From: Actinobacteria bacterium Ga0077560
Lineage (GTDB): Bacteria; Actinomycetota; Thermoleophilia; Miltoncostaeales; Miltoncostaeaceae
NCBI GenBank assembly: GCA_001464275.1
Contig: LNFL01000130.1
Coordinates: 1-64,000, forward strand
Direction: 5' to 3'
Length of the DNA stretch: 64,000 bases
In this document: in pieces, positions 15,193 through 23,618 of the stretch
Numbering within the stretch: position 1 is the stretch's first letter
Layout of the letters: the number at the start of each line of letters is the position of its first letter
Notes under the pieces: model-generated
The model's input: the letters and a program-made list of their open reading frames with translations, nothing else
What the model was told of the DNA's origin: nothing
Database searches by the model: none
Made by a program: the position numbers and the translations under genes

Positions 15193-16106
15193 GCCGCGCC
15201 GGGCGGGGTCGCCGCCCCCTCGGCCCACCGGGCGAGCCCGTCGAAGTTGTTCTGGTACCAGGCCAGCGCCCGCCACTCCATCGCCGACTCCGCCGTGCCC
15301 ACCGCCGCCTCCAGGGGCAGCGCGCGCTCGATCTCGCGCTCCACGGCGTCCCGCCCGCCGGCGATCCAGCCCCGCAGCGCGGCCTCCCCCATCACCGCCA
15401 GCTGCTCGTCGGCCACGGCGATCGCGTCGGCGGGCGCACCCACCGGGCCGAAGTGCGAGGCGGACACCACCTGCGGCCGCCAGGCCAGCAGCCGGGCGAG
15501 GCTCGCCCGGCCCGCCGCGATGTCCACGTCCGCCGGGGGCACGGTGGGGTACAGCCCCCCGCCGACCAGGTGCGCGCCCACCGCGTCGCCGGCGATCACC
15601 GTGCCCGTCGCGGCGTCCAGCACCGACATGTGGTGGCGCGCGTGGCCGGGCGTCGCGATCATCTCCAGCTCGCGTCCGGCGCCGAGGGCGACGCGGTGGC
15701 CGTCCGGGGCCGCCACGACCCGCGCCTCGGGGATGGCGGACATGCCGCCGTACATGGGGGCGTGCTCGGCGTAGACCACGTGGGAGGCGGCGACCAGGCG
15801 GGCCGGGTCGATCATGTGGCGGACGCCGCGCTCGTGCACCACCACGGTCGCCCGCGGGAACGCCGCCGCCAGCTCGCCGGCGCCGCCGCAGTGGTCCAGG
15901 TGGATGTGGGTGAGCACGATCCAGGCCAGGTCGTCCGGGCCGAGCCCGGCCGCCCGGAGCGTCGCCACCACGTGCGCGGCGGAGGTCTGGGCCCCCGGGT
16001 CGACGAACGCGGGGGCCTCCCCGGCCACCAGGTAGCCGGAGGTGCGGCCCGGCACGCCGCCCAGCAGCGTGTCGATCAGGGTGATGCCGTCGGCGATGTC
16101 GGTCAT
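15189..16106 (-). CDS. Metallo-beta-lactamase fold hydrolase
   Basis: A 305-residue MBL-fold protein with the metal-binding signature THIHLDHCGGAGE near residue 75, further ligands in TPGHARHH and VIAGDAV, and HFGPVG near the C-terminal side. The C-terminal ~60 residues form an extra helical region with EWRALAWYQNNFDGLARW, as in larger MBL hydrolases. Substrate unknown; lactone, thioester or phosphodiester hydrolysis are all possible. It is divergent from rpiA and coupled to the NrtR-like gene. ATG 16106 lies 8 nt after GACACT, a poor -10 match. Confidence 0.85.
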   Translation of the reverse strand: MTDIADGITLIDTLLGGVPGRTSGYLVAGEAPAFVDPGAQTSAAHVVATLRAAGLGPDDLAWIVLTHIHLDHCGGAGELAAAFPRATVVVHERGVRHMIDPARLVAASHVVYAEHAPMYGGMSAIPEARVVAAPDGHRVALGAGRELEMIATPGHARHHMSVLDAATGTVIAGDAVGAHLVGGGLYPTVPPADVDIAAGRASLARLLAWRPQVVSASHFGPVGAPADAIAVADEQLAVMGEAALRGWIAGGRDAVEREIERALPLEAAVGTAESAMEWRALAWYQNNFDGLARWAEGAATPPGAA

Positions 16107-16123
16107 GCACCCGGAGTGTCGCA

Positions 16124-16129
16124 TAGCCT
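16124..16129 (+). promoter_or_regulatory. -10 hexamer TAGCCT of the rpiA-murT-gatD operon
   Basis: TAGCCT, then 7 nt, then the rpiA GTG at 16137: leaderless arrangement identical to that at thrC. Confidence 0.6.
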
Positions 16130-16136
16130 TTGGGGC

Positions 16137-16817
16137 GTGAGCGACGAGACAGCACGCATGCGGGCATGGGAGGCGGCAGGCCGCACCGCCGCCTCCCTGG
16201 TGCGCGACGGCGACCGCGTGGGCCTCGGCACGGGGCGTGCCGCCGCCGCCGGCATCCGCGCCCTGGCCGAACGGGTGCGGGAGGGGCTGCGCTGCACGGG
16301 GGTCCCCACCTCCCCCGCCAGCGCCCGCCTGGCACGTGAGCTCGGCATCCCCCTGCGACGGATGCGCGGGCCGCTGGACATCGCCTTCGACGGGGCCGAC
16401 ATCGTCACGCCGGGCGGCCTCGCCGTGAAGGGCGCCGGCGGGGCGATGGTGCGCGAGCGCATCGTCGGTGACGCCGCCGGCCGGTTCCTTGTGCTCATCG
16501 ACGACCCCAAGGTCGGTGACACGCTCGATCCCTGGGGGATCCTGCCGCTGGCCGTGGTGCCCTTTGCGGCCGACCACGTGTCCGCCGCGCTCGCCCACCT
16601 CTCCCCCTCGCGGCGCCCGGCCCGCTCCGACGACGGGCTGGCGCTCATCGACGTGCGGCCGCCGGAGGGGTGCGACTGGGAGGCGCTGGACCGCGAGATC
16701 CGGAGCATCGGCGGCGTGGTCGACACGGGCCTGTTCCACCTGGTGCCCGGAGACGTCCTGGTGGGCGCGCCCGACGGCACGGTCCGGTCGGTCGACCGCC
16801 CCGGTGGCGCCGGGTGA
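16137..16817 (+). CDS. rpiA: Ribose-5-phosphate isomerase A
   Basis: Interconverts ribose-5-phosphate and ribulose-5-phosphate in the pentose phosphate pathway. The 226-residue length is normal. RpiA signatures: VGLGTGRAAA (family GSGST-type phosphate loop), FDGADIV with the catalytic Asp, VKGAGGAMVRERIV with the conserved Lys/Glu region, and a C-terminal IGGVVDTGLFHLV. First gene of a five-gene operon; its TGA overlaps the GTG of murT. The start is fixed by the -10 box 7 nt upstream and by the RpiA N-terminus. Confidence 0.93.
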   Translation: MSDETARMRAWEAAGRTAASLVRDGDRVGLGTGRAAAAGIRALAERVREGLRCTGVPTSPASARLARELGIPLRRMRGPLDIAFDGADIVTPGGLAVKGAGGAMVRERIVGDAAGRFLVLIDDPKVGDTLDPWGILPLAVVPFAADHVSAALAHLSPSRRPARSDDGLALIDVRPPEGCDWEALDREIRSIGGVVDTGLFHLVPGDVLVGAPDGTVRSVDRPGGAG

Positions 16818-18193
16818 CGCGCACCGCCTCGCTGGCGATCGCGCGCACCGTTGGTCGTCTCTCCCGCCGGCTCGGGCGCGGCGGGGGCACCAGCGCGCCC
16901 GGCAAGGTGCTGCTGAAGATCCGCCCAGGGGCGATCCAGGAGCTCTCCGCGCGGCTGCCCATGGGCAGCCTGGTGGTGTCGGCCACCAACGGCAAGACCA
17001 CCACCGCCCGGCTGGTGGCCTCCTGCCTGGCCGTTGAGGGGCGGCGGGTGCTGGGCAACACCGCCGGCGCGAACCTGCTCTCGGGGGTGGCGACGGCGCT
17101 GCTGGACGGTTCGGCCCGGCGGCCCCGCCCCGAGGTGGGCCTGTTCGAGGTGGACGAGTTCGCGCTGCCCGAGGTCGCCCGCCGGCTGCGTCCGAGGGTG
17201 CTGGTGCTGATGAACCTGTTCCGCGACCAGCTGGACCGGTACGGGGAGCTGGAGGCGATCGCCGACGCCTGGGCCGCCGTGGTGGCCGAGCTGCCGCCCG
17301 ACACGATCCTGGTGCTCAACGCCGACGACCCCGCGGTCGCGGAGCTCGGCGCCGCGGCGGGGCGGCGCGCCACCTACTTCGGGATCGACGATCCCACCGC
17401 GGCCCTTGCCGAGCTGCCGCACGCCGCGGACTCCATCCGCTGCCGCAACTGCGCCGCGCCGCTGGCCTACGACCGGGTGGTCCTGGGCCACATGGGCGAC
17501 TGGCACTGCACCGCCTGCGACCGCCGCCGGCCGGTGCCGGACGTGCGGGCCACACGGGTGCGGCTGGAGGGCACCACCGGCCTGCGGCTGGAGATCGCGA
17601 CGCCCGACGGCCCGGTGAGCGCCGACATCGCCCTGCCCGGCATGCACAACGCCTACAACGCGACGGCCGCGGCCGCGGCCGCGATCGCGCTGGGCATCCC
17701 GCGGGATCACATCGGCGCCGGTCTCGCGGCGGCCGACGCGGCCTTCGGGCGGGCCGAGCGCGTGCGCATCGGCGACCGGGACGCGGTGCTGCTGCTCGCC
17801 AAGAACCCGGCCGGCGCCAACGTGACCGTCCAGACCGTGCTGCTGGACCCCGAGCCGCTGCACCTGCTGGTGGCGCTCAACGACCGCACCGCGGACGGGC
17901 ACGACGTGAGCTGGATCTGGGACGTCGACTACGAGCCCTTGCTGCCCCGGCTGGAACGGCTCACGGTGACCGGCGACCGCGCGTACGACATGGCGCTGCG
18001 GTTCGTCTACGCCGGCCTGGACCGCGATCGGGTCACCGTCCTCGAATCCCCCGAGGCGGCCCTGGACGCGGCGGTCGGCGACCTGCCCGAGGGCCGCACC
18101 CTGTACGTGCTGCCCACCTACACGGCGATGCTGGGCCTCCGGGAGATCCTGGTGCGCCGCGGCGTGGCGGAGGCGTTCTGGCATGACTCCTGA
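16814..18193 (+). CDS. murT: Lipid II isoglutaminyl synthase subunit MurT
   Basis: Mur-ligase-like subunit that, with GatD, amidates the alpha-carboxyl of D-glutamate in lipid II on the cytoplasmic membrane face. The 459-residue protein has an ATP loop (SATNGKTTTARL near residue 58), the central Mur domain, a four-cysteine zinc-ribbon insertion (CRNC...HCTAC, about 210-237) typical of MurT, and a C-terminal DUF1727 domain starting near residue 315. The GTG overlaps the rpiA stop (GTGA); its end overlaps the following methyltransferase start by 11 nt. Confidence 0.93.
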   Translation: MTRTASLAIARTVGRLSRRLGRGGGTSAPGKVLLKIRPGAIQELSARLPMGSLVVSATNGKTTTARLVASCLAVEGRRVLGNTAGANLLSGVATALLDGSARRPRPEVGLFEVDEFALPEVARRLRPRVLVLMNLFRDQLDRYGELEAIADAWAAVVAELPPDTILVLNADDPAVAELGAAAGRRATYFGIDDPTAALAELPHAADSIRCRNCAAPLAYDRVVLGHMGDWHCTACDRRRPVPDVRATRVRLEGTTGLRLEIATPDGPVSADIALPGMHNAYNATAAAAAAIALGIPRDHIGAGLAAADAAFGRAERVRIGDRDAVLLLAKNPAGANVTVQTVLLDPEPLHLLVALNDRTADGHDVSWIWDVDYEPLLPRLERLTVTGDRAYDMALRFVYAGLDRDRVTVLESPEAALDAAVGDLPEGRTLYVLPTYTAMLGLREILVRRGVAEAFWHDS

Positions 18194-18956
18194 CCGCGAC
18201 GTCGCGAGCCGCTTCCTCATCGAGCACGCGCACTTCGACGAGGACCTGTCGCTGTGGCGGGCGGTCGCCGCCGAGCGCGGCGGTGCGGTGCTGGACCTGG
18301 GCTGTGCCGCCGGCCGGGTGACGCTGCCGCTGCTGGAGGACGGGCACGAGGTCTGGGCCGTTGACGCGGACGCGTCCATGCTGGCCGAGGTCGCCCACGG
18401 CGCGGCGGCCCTGGGCACCGGCGCCGCGCAGCGCCTGCGGACCGTGCTCGCCGACATGACCGGCTTCCGCCTCGGCACCCGGGTGCGCCTCGCGATCGCC
18501 GCCATGAACACCCTGCAGGTGCTGCTGGAGCCCGCGGACCAGCTCGCCTGCCTGGCGTGCGTGCGCGAGCACCTGGAGCCCGAGGGCGGCGAGTTCTGGT
18601 TCGACGTCGCGCTCCCGGACATGGCCGACATCGCCGGGTCCCTGGGGCTGGTCCGCGCCGAGGGGCACCACCGCGACGACGCCGGTGGCCGCACGCTGTG
18701 GCACTCCGCATGGTTCCAGGACCTCGACACCGTCACCGGCACGGCGGCGTTCGTGCACCGGGTCGAGGAGGTTGCCGACGACGGCGCGGTGCGCCAATGG
18801 CACCGGCACCACCTGGTCCACCTGTTCTCGGCCCCGGAGCTGCACCACCTGCTCGCCCGGGCGGGGCTCACGGTGCTCCAGGCGTTCGGGGACTTCGCCG
18901 GCTCGCCGCTGGAGCCCGGCGCCGAGCGTCAGGTCTACCGCTGCGGGGTGGCCTGA
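18183..18956 (+). CDS. Class I SAM-dependent methyltransferase inside the murT-gatD operon
   Basis: A 257-residue Rossmann-fold methyltransferase: the SAM loop is VLDLGCAAGRVTLPLLE (~38-54), followed by the acidic strand end VWAVDADASML, and a later DMTGFRL adenine-region motif. The substrate is unknown. It starts within the last codons of murT and its TGA shares bases with the ATG of gatD, so the three are translationally coupled. Murt and gatD are usually adjacent; a cell-wall-related or small-molecule target is therefore suggested, but that is inference from position only. Confidence 0.85.
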   Translation: MTPDRDVASRFLIEHAHFDEDLSLWRAVAAERGGAVLDLGCAAGRVTLPLLEDGHEVWAVDADASMLAEVAHGAAALGTGAAQRLRTVLADMTGFRLGTRVRLAIAAMNTLQVLLEPADQLACLACVREHLEPEGGEFWFDVALPDMADIAGSLGLVRAEGHHRDDAGGRTLWHSAWFQDLDTVTGTAAFVHRVEEVADDGAVRQWHRHHLVHLFSAPELHHLLARAGLTVLQAFGDFAGSPLEPGAERQVYRCGVA

Positions 18957-19696
18957 TGGCGGTCCTGCGGGTGTGCCACCTCTACCCCGGTGAGCTCAAC
19001 ATCTACGCCGACCGCGGGAACATCGCCGTGCTGCGCCGGCGCTGCGAGTGGCGCGGCCATCGCCTGGAGGTGCTGGAGGCCGGCATCGGGGATCCGATCC
19101 CCGCCGACCACGACCTCTACTACCTGGGCGGCGGCCAGGACCGCGACCAGCTGGTGGTGGCGGAGGACCTGCCGGCCACGAAGGCCGCGGCGCTGCGGTC
19201 GGCGATGGCCGACGGCGCGGTGCTGCTGGCGGTGTGCGGCGGCTTCCAGCTCGCCGGGCACGGCTACACGGCGGTCGACGGATCGCGGATGCCGGGCATC
19301 GGGCTCCTGGACGCCGACACCGTCGCCGGCCCCACGCGGCTGATCGGCGACCTGGTGATCGAGGCGGAGCTCGAGGGCGAGCGCCACCGCGTGGTGGGCT
19401 TCGAGAACCACGCCGGGCGGACGACGCTGGGACCGGGGAGCGTGCCGCTGGGCCGCGTGAGCAGCGGGCACGGCAACAACGGCGCCGACGGCGGCGAGGG
19501 GGCCGTGACGGGGCGCGCCATCGGCACGTACCTGCACGGTCCGCTGCTGCCCAAGAACCCCTGGCTGGCGGACACGGTCATCCGCTGGGGGCTCGAGCAC
19601 GCCGGTGGGGCGCCGGTGCGCCTGGACCCGCTGGAGGACCACCTCGAGGAGTCCGCGCACGCGGCCGCCGTGGCGCGCGCGGGGGTGCGCCGGTGA
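18956..19696 (+). CDS. gatD: Lipid II isoglutaminyl synthase glutaminase subunit GatD
   Basis: Class I glutamine amidotransferase-like subunit that supplies ammonia to MurT. The 246-residue protein starts LRVCHLYPGELNIYADRGN, a GatD/CobB-like N-terminus, has YLGGGQDRDQ, the nucleophile Cys in LLAVCGGFQLAG near residue 94, FENHAGRT and the catalytic-type His in GTYLHGPLLPKNP near 193. Coupled to the methyltransferase upstream (TGATG) and to the aminotransferase downstream (GTGA). Confidence 0.93.
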   Translation: MAVLRVCHLYPGELNIYADRGNIAVLRRRCEWRGHRLEVLEAGIGDPIPADHDLYYLGGGQDRDQLVVAEDLPATKAAALRSAMADGAVLLAVCGGFQLAGHGYTAVDGSRMPGIGLLDADTVAGPTRLIGDLVIEAELEGERHRVVGFENHAGRTTLGPGSVPLGRVSSGHGNNGADGGEGAVTGRAIGTYLHGPLLPKNPWLADTVIRWGLEHAGGAPVRLDPLEDHLEESAHAAAVARAGVRR

Positions 19697-20865
19697 GCGG
19701 GCCGCTGTGGGTGCAGGCCGGGCGCAGCGACCGGATGAACCCGTCCATCATCCGGGAGATCCTCAAGCTCACCGAGCTGCCCGGGGTGCTGAGCCTGGCC
19801 GGCGGGCTGCCGTCGCCCGACAGCTTCCCCATCGAGCAGATGCGCGAGGCGTCCGAGCGCGTGCTGGCCGAGGCGCCCCGGGAGGCCCTGCAGTACGCCG
19901 CCAGCGAGGGCTTCGCGCCGCTGCGCGAGTGGGTGGCGGCGCGCCGCACCGCGGCCGGGCACCCGGTGGGCCCCGACGAGGTGCTCATCACCAGCGGGTC
20001 CCAGCAGGGGCTCGACCTGGTGGCGAAGGTGCTGATCGACGCGGGGACGCGCGTGGGCGTCGAGACGCCCACCTACCTGGGGGCGCTCCAGGCGTTCGGC
20101 CCGTTCGAGCCCGAGCTGGTGAGCCTGGACGGCGACGACGACGGGCCGGCGCCCGATGCGTTCGCCGCGGCCCGTGCCCGCTTCGCCTATCTGCTGCCCA
20201 ACTTCCAGAACCCCACCGGCCGGGAGATGCCCGACGGACGCCGCGACGCCGTGGTGGCCGCGGCGGCGGCCGCCGGCACCCCGATCGTGGAGGACGACCC
20301 GTACGGGGAGATCTGGTTCGACGAGGCGCCGCCCCCCTCACTCGCCGCACGCTGGCCCGAGGGCGTCCTGTACCTGGGCTCGTTCTCCAAGGTCCTGGCG
20401 CCGGGCTTCCGGCTGGGCTACCTGGTGGCGCCCCGCGAGCTCTACCCCAAGCTGCTGCAGGCCAAGCAGGCGGCCGACCTGCACACGCCGGGCTTCAACC
20501 AGCGCGTGGTCTACGAGGTGGTCAAGGACGGCTTCCTCGACCGGCACGTCCCCACCATCCGCGAGCGGTACCGGACCCAGCGCGACGCGATGGCCTCGGC
20601 GCTGGAGCGGCACCTGCCCGCCGGGACCTCCTGGCGCGCCCCGCACGGCGGGATGTTCTTCTGGGTGCGGCTCCCGGAGGGCTTCGACGCCATGGCGCTG
20701 CTGCCGCGCGCCGTCGCGGCGGGTGTGGCGTACGTCCCCGGGGCGGCCTTCTACGCCGGCGACCCGGACCCGCGGACGCTGCGACTGTCGTTCGTGACCC
20801 TCAGCGCGGCGGACATCGAGGTGGGCGTCGACCGCCTGGGGCGCGTCATCGCCGACGGCGCCTGA
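19693..20865 (+). CDS. PLP-dependent class I/II aminotransferase (LysN/MocR-core type)
   Basis: A 390-residue fold-type I aminotransferase. Signatures: LAGGLPSPDSFP at the N-terminus, LITSGSQQGLDLVAKVL, NFQNPTGREMP, VEDDPYGEIWF and the PLP lysine in GSFSKVLAPGFRLGY. This profile matches the 2-aminoadipate/aromatic/valine-pyruvate transaminase group without an N-terminal GntR domain. Its amino acid is uncertain. Last gene of the rpiA operon, joined by GTGA to gatD; it ends 3 nt before the convergent dut stop. Confidence 0.82.
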   Translation: MSGPLWVQAGRSDRMNPSIIREILKLTELPGVLSLAGGLPSPDSFPIEQMREASERVLAEAPREALQYAASEGFAPLREWVAARRTAAGHPVGPDEVLITSGSQQGLDLVAKVLIDAGTRVGVETPTYLGALQAFGPFEPELVSLDGDDDGPAPDAFAAARARFAYLLPNFQNPTGREMPDGRRDAVVAAAAAAGTPIVEDDPYGEIWFDEAPPPSLAARWPEGVLYLGSFSKVLAPGFRLGYLVAPRELYPKLLQAKQAADLHTPGFNQRVVYEVVKDGFLDRHVPTIRERYRTQRDAMASALERHLPAGTSWRAPHGGMFFWVRLPEGFDAMALLPRAVAAGVAYVPGAAFYAGDPDPRTLRLSFVTLSAADIEVGVDRLGRVIADGA

Positions 20866-20868
20866 GGG

Positions 20869-21339
20869 TCAGCGGCCGCTGCTGCCGAAGCCGCCATCGC
20901 CGCGCCCGTCGGAGGCCGGCAGCTCCTCCACCTCCACCGGGTCACCGGTCCACACCGGCACCAGCACCAGCTGGCCCACCCGCTCACCCTCGCCGATGGT
21001 GTGCGGCTCGCCGCCGTGGTTGACCACCAGGACCTGCACCTCGCCGCGGTACCCGGCGTCGATGAGGCCGGGGCTGTTGGTGAGCGTGATGCCGTGCTTG
21101 CGGGCCAGTCCCGACCGGGGGACCACGAGCCCGGCCCACCCCTCGGGGATGGCCACGGCGATGCCGGTGGACACCACGCCGCGCTGCCCCGCCTCCAGCG
21201 TGAGCGCCTCGACGGCCACCAGGTCCATCCCGGCGTCCCAGGGGTGGGCCCGCGTGGGGATGACCGCATCGGGCCGCAGGCGCAGCACGGCGAGCGGGGG
21301 CGGCTGGCGGAGGGGATTCGGCATGCGGTCGCCGATCAT
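20869..21339 (-). CDS. dut: Deoxyuridine 5'-triphosphate nucleotidohydrolase
   Basis: Trimeric dUTPase converting dUTP to dUMP, keeping uracil out of DNA. The 156-residue protein shows all five family motifs: DAGMDL, PRSGLA, GLIDAGYRGE, RVGQLVLVP and the glycine-rich DGRGDGGFGSSG arm at the C-terminus. ATG 21339 gives a slightly long N-terminus; an internal ATG at 21324 is also plausible. Divergent from dapE across 27 nt, so the two promoters must overlap. Confidence 0.94.
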   Translation of the reverse strand: MIGDRMPNPLRQPPPLAVLRLRPDAVIPTRAHPWDAGMDLVAVEALTLEAGQRGVVSTGIAVAIPEGWAGLVVPRSGLARKHGITLTNSPGLIDAGYRGEVQVLVVNHGGEPHTIGEGERVGQLVLVPVWTGDPVEVEELPASDGRGDGGFGSSGR

Positions 21340-21352
21340 GCCATCCGGCGAC

Positions 21353-21358
21353 TACCAT
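21353..21358 (+). promoter_or_regulatory. -10 hexamer TACCAT of dapE
   Basis: TACCAT, 8 nt before the dapE GTG at 21367; leaderless arrangement for the dapE-dapC-dapD unit. Confidence 0.5.
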
Positions 21359-21366
21359 TGCGCGCC

Positions 21367-22455
21367 GTGACCACGCACCCCGACGACGCCCACCGCCTGG
21401 CCCGGCGCACCCTCGACCTGGTCGACATCCCGTCGGTGAGCCGCGACGAGCGCCGCATCGCCGAGGTGGTGGAGATGGCGATCCCCCGCGGGACGTTCCA
21501 CGAGATCCACGCCGACGGGGAGGCGTTCTACTTCCGGACCGCCCGCCGCCCCGGCCGTCCGCTGGTGCTGCTGGCCGGGCACCTCGACACGGTGCCGCCG
21601 CAGGACAACATCCCGGGCCGCATCGAGGACGGCCACGTCATCGGGCTGGGCGCCACCGACATGAAGGGCGGCCTGGCCGAGATGATCGAGCTGGCCCACT
21701 GGGTCGACCGCGAGGCGCCGCCGCTGGCCGTCGACCTGGGCCTGGTGTTCTTCACGCGCGAGGAGCTGCCGGTCGCCGAGTCGCCGCTGCCCGCGGTGTT
21801 CGCCGCGTGCCCGGAGCTGCGCGAGGCCGCGCTGGCCATCGTGCTGGAGCCCACCGACAACACCATCCAGGCCGGCTGCGTCGGCAACCTCAACGCCAGC
21901 CTGGTCTTCAACGGCCGCAGCGCGCACTCCGCCCGGCCCTGGCAGGGCGACAATGCCATCGCCCGGGCCGTCGAGGGACTCGGCGACATCGTCCGGGTGG
22001 CGCCGCGCGAGGTGGAGCTGGAGGGGCTGGTCTTCACCGAGGTGCTGAGCGTCACGCGGATCGAGGGCGGCATCGCCGACAACGTGATCCCCGATCGCGT
22101 GCACTGCCGCCTGAACTTCCGCTTCGCCCCCGACCGCGACACCGGCGACGCCGTGCGGCGCCTGGAGGAGCTCATCGGTGATGCGGGCGACCTGGAGGTG
22201 ACGAGCGTGAGCCCGTCCGGCAGGGTCACCACGCGCACCCCCCTCGTGGAGCGGCTCCGCGCCGCCGGCGACTACGTCATCGCCCCCAAACAGGCGTGGA
22301 CGCCGGTCGCGCAGTTCACCCAGGAGGGCATCGACGCGGTCAACCTCGGCCCCGGCGCCACCGCCTACGCCCACACCCGCGACGAGCGGATCAGCATCGA
22401 CGAGCTCGCGCGGACGTACGCCGCGCTGCAGCGCTTCCTGACGGAGGACGCATGA
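21367..22455 (+). CDS. dapE: Succinyl-diaminopimelate desuccinylase
   Basis: Zinc peptidase-family (M20) enzyme releasing succinate from N-succinyl-LL-diaminopimelate. The 362-residue protein has AGHLDTVPPQ (zinc His and Asp), LGATDMKGG (bridging Asp), FTREELP (catalytic and zinc Glu), an inserted dimerisation domain, and a C-terminal AYAHTRDERI that carries the last His ligand. The GTG start follows a -10 box by 8 nt; the long open frame upstream is antisense to dut. Coupled to dapC by ATGA. Confidence 0.93.
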   Translation: MTTHPDDAHRLARRTLDLVDIPSVSRDERRIAEVVEMAIPRGTFHEIHADGEAFYFRTARRPGRPLVLLAGHLDTVPPQDNIPGRIEDGHVIGLGATDMKGGLAEMIELAHWVDREAPPLAVDLGLVFFTREELPVAESPLPAVFAACPELREAALAIVLEPTDNTIQAGCVGNLNASLVFNGRSAHSARPWQGDNAIARAVEGLGDIVRVAPREVELEGLVFTEVLSVTRIEGGIADNVIPDRVHCRLNFRFAPDRDTGDAVRRLEELIGDAGDLEVTSVSPSGRVTTRTPLVERLRAAGDYVIAPKQAWTPVAQFTQEGIDAVNLGPGATAYAHTRDERISIDELARTYAALQRFLTEDA

Positions 22456-23618
22456 CCGCAGGCCGCTTCCCGGTCTCCCCGATCCTGCGGGAGATCGGCG
22501 ACTACCCGTTCGTGCGCCTCGACGAGGCCAAGAAGCGGGTCGCCGCGCGCGGCGTGCGGCTCATCGACTTCGGGGTGGGCGACCCGCGGGAGCCCACGGC
22601 GCCGTTCATCCGGCGCGCGCTGGCCGATGGCATCCGCGAGACCATGGAGTACCCGAAGGCCGTGGGCCTTCCGGAGCTGCGCCTGGCGATCACCGAGTGG
22701 ATCGCCCGCCGGTACGGCGTCCGGCTGGACCCGGACCGCGAGGTGGTGCCGACCCTGGGATCCAAGGAGGCGGTCTTCAGCCTGGCCCAGGTGGTCGTGG
22801 ACATCCCCGGCGGCCGGGATCTGGTCATCACCACCCAGCCCGGATACCCGGTGACCGAGCGCGGCGCCCGGTTCGCCGGCGCTGAGGTGCTGCGGCTGCC
22901 GCTGCACGAGTCGGCCGGCTTCCTGCCCGACATCGACGGCATCGACGCCGCGACGTGGAACCGGACGGCCCTCATCTGGGTGAACTACCCCAACAACCCC
23001 ACCGGCGCGGTCGCCCCGCCGGGCTTCCACGACCGCCTCGCGGCGATCGCCGAGCGGCACGGGTTCCTGGTGGCCTCCGACGAGGCCTACTCGGAGCTGT
23101 ACTTCGGCGACGAGCCGCCGGCGTCGGCGATCCAGGTGGCCGACCGCGGCAACGTGGTGGTGCTCAACACACTCAGCAAGCGGTCCTCGATGACCGGCTA
23201 CCGATCGGGCTTCGTCGCGGGCGCCCCGGACCTGGTCGCCGCCCTCAAGAGCTTCCGGCCCACGGTCGGCACGGCCCCGCAGGAGTTCGTCCAGCGCGCC
23301 GCGATCGCGGCGTGGGGCGACGAGTCGCACGTGGAGGACGCCCGCGACCGGTACCGGGCCAAGCGCGCGCTCATCGCCGGCGCGCTGGAGGGCGCCGGCC
23401 TGCGGATCGCCGGCAGCGAGGCCACGATGTACCTGTGGGTGCAGGTCCCGGAGGGCCGCACCTCCGAGGAGTTCGCCACCGCGCTGCTGGAGCACGGCAT
23501 CGTGGTGGCACCGGGCGCGTTCCTGGGCGCCGCCGGCGAGGGCTACGTGCGCTTCGCCCTTGTCCCGACCATCGACGACTGCCGCGCCGCCGCGGCGATC
23601 CTGGAGGACGTGCTGTGA
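22452..23618 (+). CDS. dapC: Succinyldiaminopimelate transaminase
   Basis: PLP aminotransferase (388 residues) that makes N-succinyl-LL-diaminopimelate from the keto acid using glutamate. Fold-type I motifs: [39 protein letters not shown] and the PLP lysine in [17 protein letters not shown]. The SKRSSMTG form is common in DapC. Its position between dapE and dapD supports the assignment. ATG overlaps the dapE stop and its own TGA overlaps the dapD GTG. Confidence 0.9.
   Translation: MTAGRFPVSPILREIGDYPFVRLDEAKKRVAARGVRLIDFGVGDPREPTAPFIRRALADGIRETMEYPKAVGLPELRLAITEWIARRYGVRLDPDREVVPTLGSKEAVFSLAQVVVDIPGGRDLVITTQPGYPVTERGARFAGAEVLRLPLHESAGFLPDIDGIDAATWNRTALIWVNYPNNPTGAVAPPGFHDRLAAIAERHGFLVASDEAYSELYFGDEPPASAIQVADRGNVVVLNTLSKRSSMTGYRSGFVAGAPDLVAALKSFRPTVGTAPQEFVQRAAIAAWGDESHVEDARDRYRAKRALIAGALEGAGLRIAGSEATMYLWVQVPEGRTSEEFATALLEHGIVVAPGAFLGAAGEGYVRFALVPTIDDCRAAAAILEDVL

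Noticed and set aside
16103-18871. 922-codon open frame on the minus strand
   Set aside because: Antisense to rpiA, murT and the methyltransferase; Ser/Arg/Pro-rich shadow.
22452-23618. LL-diaminopimelate aminotransferase (dapL) for the gene called dapC
   Set aside because: Neighbouring dapE and dapD indicate the succinylase branch, so a succinyl-DAP transaminase fits better.
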